Of a DNA stretch of 64,000 bases, positions 63,651 to 64,000 are shown one piece after another. The notes under the pieces are model-generated. The model had not been told where the DNA came from and did no database searches. It was given only the letters and a program-made list of their open reading frames with translations. Position numbers and translations under genes: made by a program. Each line of letters starts with the position of its first letter. The stretch's first letter is position 1. The stretch is from Kuschelorhynchus macadamiae (lineage: Eukaryota; Arthropoda; Insecta; Coleoptera; Curculionidae), in assembly GCA_030620095.1 (NCBI GenBank), contig JAUTXW010002386.1, forward strand, positions 310,001 to 374,000, written 5' to 3'.

Positions 63651-64000
63651 CAGTGGATATGGAAGCTTCATGAAATCGAAAAATGCCTACAATTTTTATT
63701 ATTGATTAAAATAACATGCAAAGTTGCTATCAGGTGCGAAATCTAACAGTAACATTAACAAAAATGTTTTTAAAATCAAGGTATTTTATCATAACGTAGC
63801 TAAATGTATCTACTTGTAACAAAATTTTAGTGCTTTAAATTTAATTACCCTTGTTCCAAACCACTACAACAGTCATCACCCAAAGAGTCACCCAACTAAA
63901 GATCCTTATACATATACCCAAGACTCACAAAAATATAATTAAAAACATAATTGAAATTTGCAAAATATCAATCTTGTTAAAAAAATATTTAATAATTGCC
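63651..64000. other. AT-rich end of window, nothing recognised
   Basis: No ORF, repeat end or RNA gene seen. It is probably intron or upstream sequence of the MULE gene. Confidence 0.5.

Noticed and set aside
1..64000. CRISPR arrays, rRNA or tRNA genes
   Set aside because: No regularly spaced repeats with unique spacers and no recognisable RNA gene sequence were seen; the genome is eukaryotic. A tRNA scan was not possible by eye with full sensitivity.

Overview
The window is AT-rich eukaryotic DNA, almost certainly from an insect. The evidence is a Polinton/adintovirus-type element with insect-style accessory genes, an Env-bearing errantivirus-like fossil, PIF/Harbinger elements with MADF partner genes, ZMYM1/TTF-type hATs, and transposon genes with short GT-AG introns. 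I cannot narrow it to order. No ordinary host gene is convincingly present; nearly everything recognisable is a mobile element or an endogenised virus-like element. No rRNA, tRNA or CRISPR array was seen.

Region 1 (1 to about 16,442) is the greater part of a decayed Polinton/adintovirus whose left end lies outside the window. On + it carries protein-primed DNA polymerase B (open at the left edge), an unknown basic protein, a packaging ATPase, a conserved protein of unknown role, and a retroviral-type integrase with a chromodomain. On - it carries a double-jelly-roll capsid protein, a parvovirus-like phospholipase A2 protein, two paralogous fibre-like coiled-coil proteins, a zinc-ribbon/acidic protein, a candidate ssDNA-binding protein and two acidic unknowns. 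Polymerase, ATPase and integrase each have one in-frame stop, the phospholipase has a frameshift, and the capsid gene is broken by a tandem duplication carrying an imported 158-bp piece. Three minus-strand genes are preceded by repeat arrays built from TGACGTCA (CRE-like) and YCAAGGYCR (FTZ-F1/NR5A-like) sites, with three GC boxes in the terminal array.

Region 2 (16,418-26,710) holds three DNA transposons. First is a hAT cut off at the Polinton border. Second is a 3.67-kb element with matching terminal inverted repeats, a candidate ATAT target duplication, dense GATAGGCC subterminal repeats and one intact 813-aa DUF7869-like putative DDE transposase. Third is a complete but frameshifted hAT with a perfect 8-bp target duplication.

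Region 3 (27,430-45,930) is a nest. An errantivirus-like fossil (pol, env-like) was split by PIF/Harbinger-1 (TAA duplication). Harbinger-1 received two TA-flanked MITEs, and one MITE was split by an 11.2-kb Ty3/gypsy retrotransposon with two 2.3-kb, nearly identical LTRs. The insertion stretched the first intron of the Harbinger MADF partner gene to about 14 kb.

Region 4 (46,000-64,000) has gene-free DNA with DRE-like repeats, a third hAT (nonsense plus frameshift), a complete 4.06-kb PIF/Harbinger-2, a non-LTR retrotransposon with an intact 921-aa ORF, and a MULE-type transposase exon with an in-frame UAG followed by another MITE. Both Harbinger copies keep transposase and MADF partner on opposite strands, with MADF exons inside the transposase intron.
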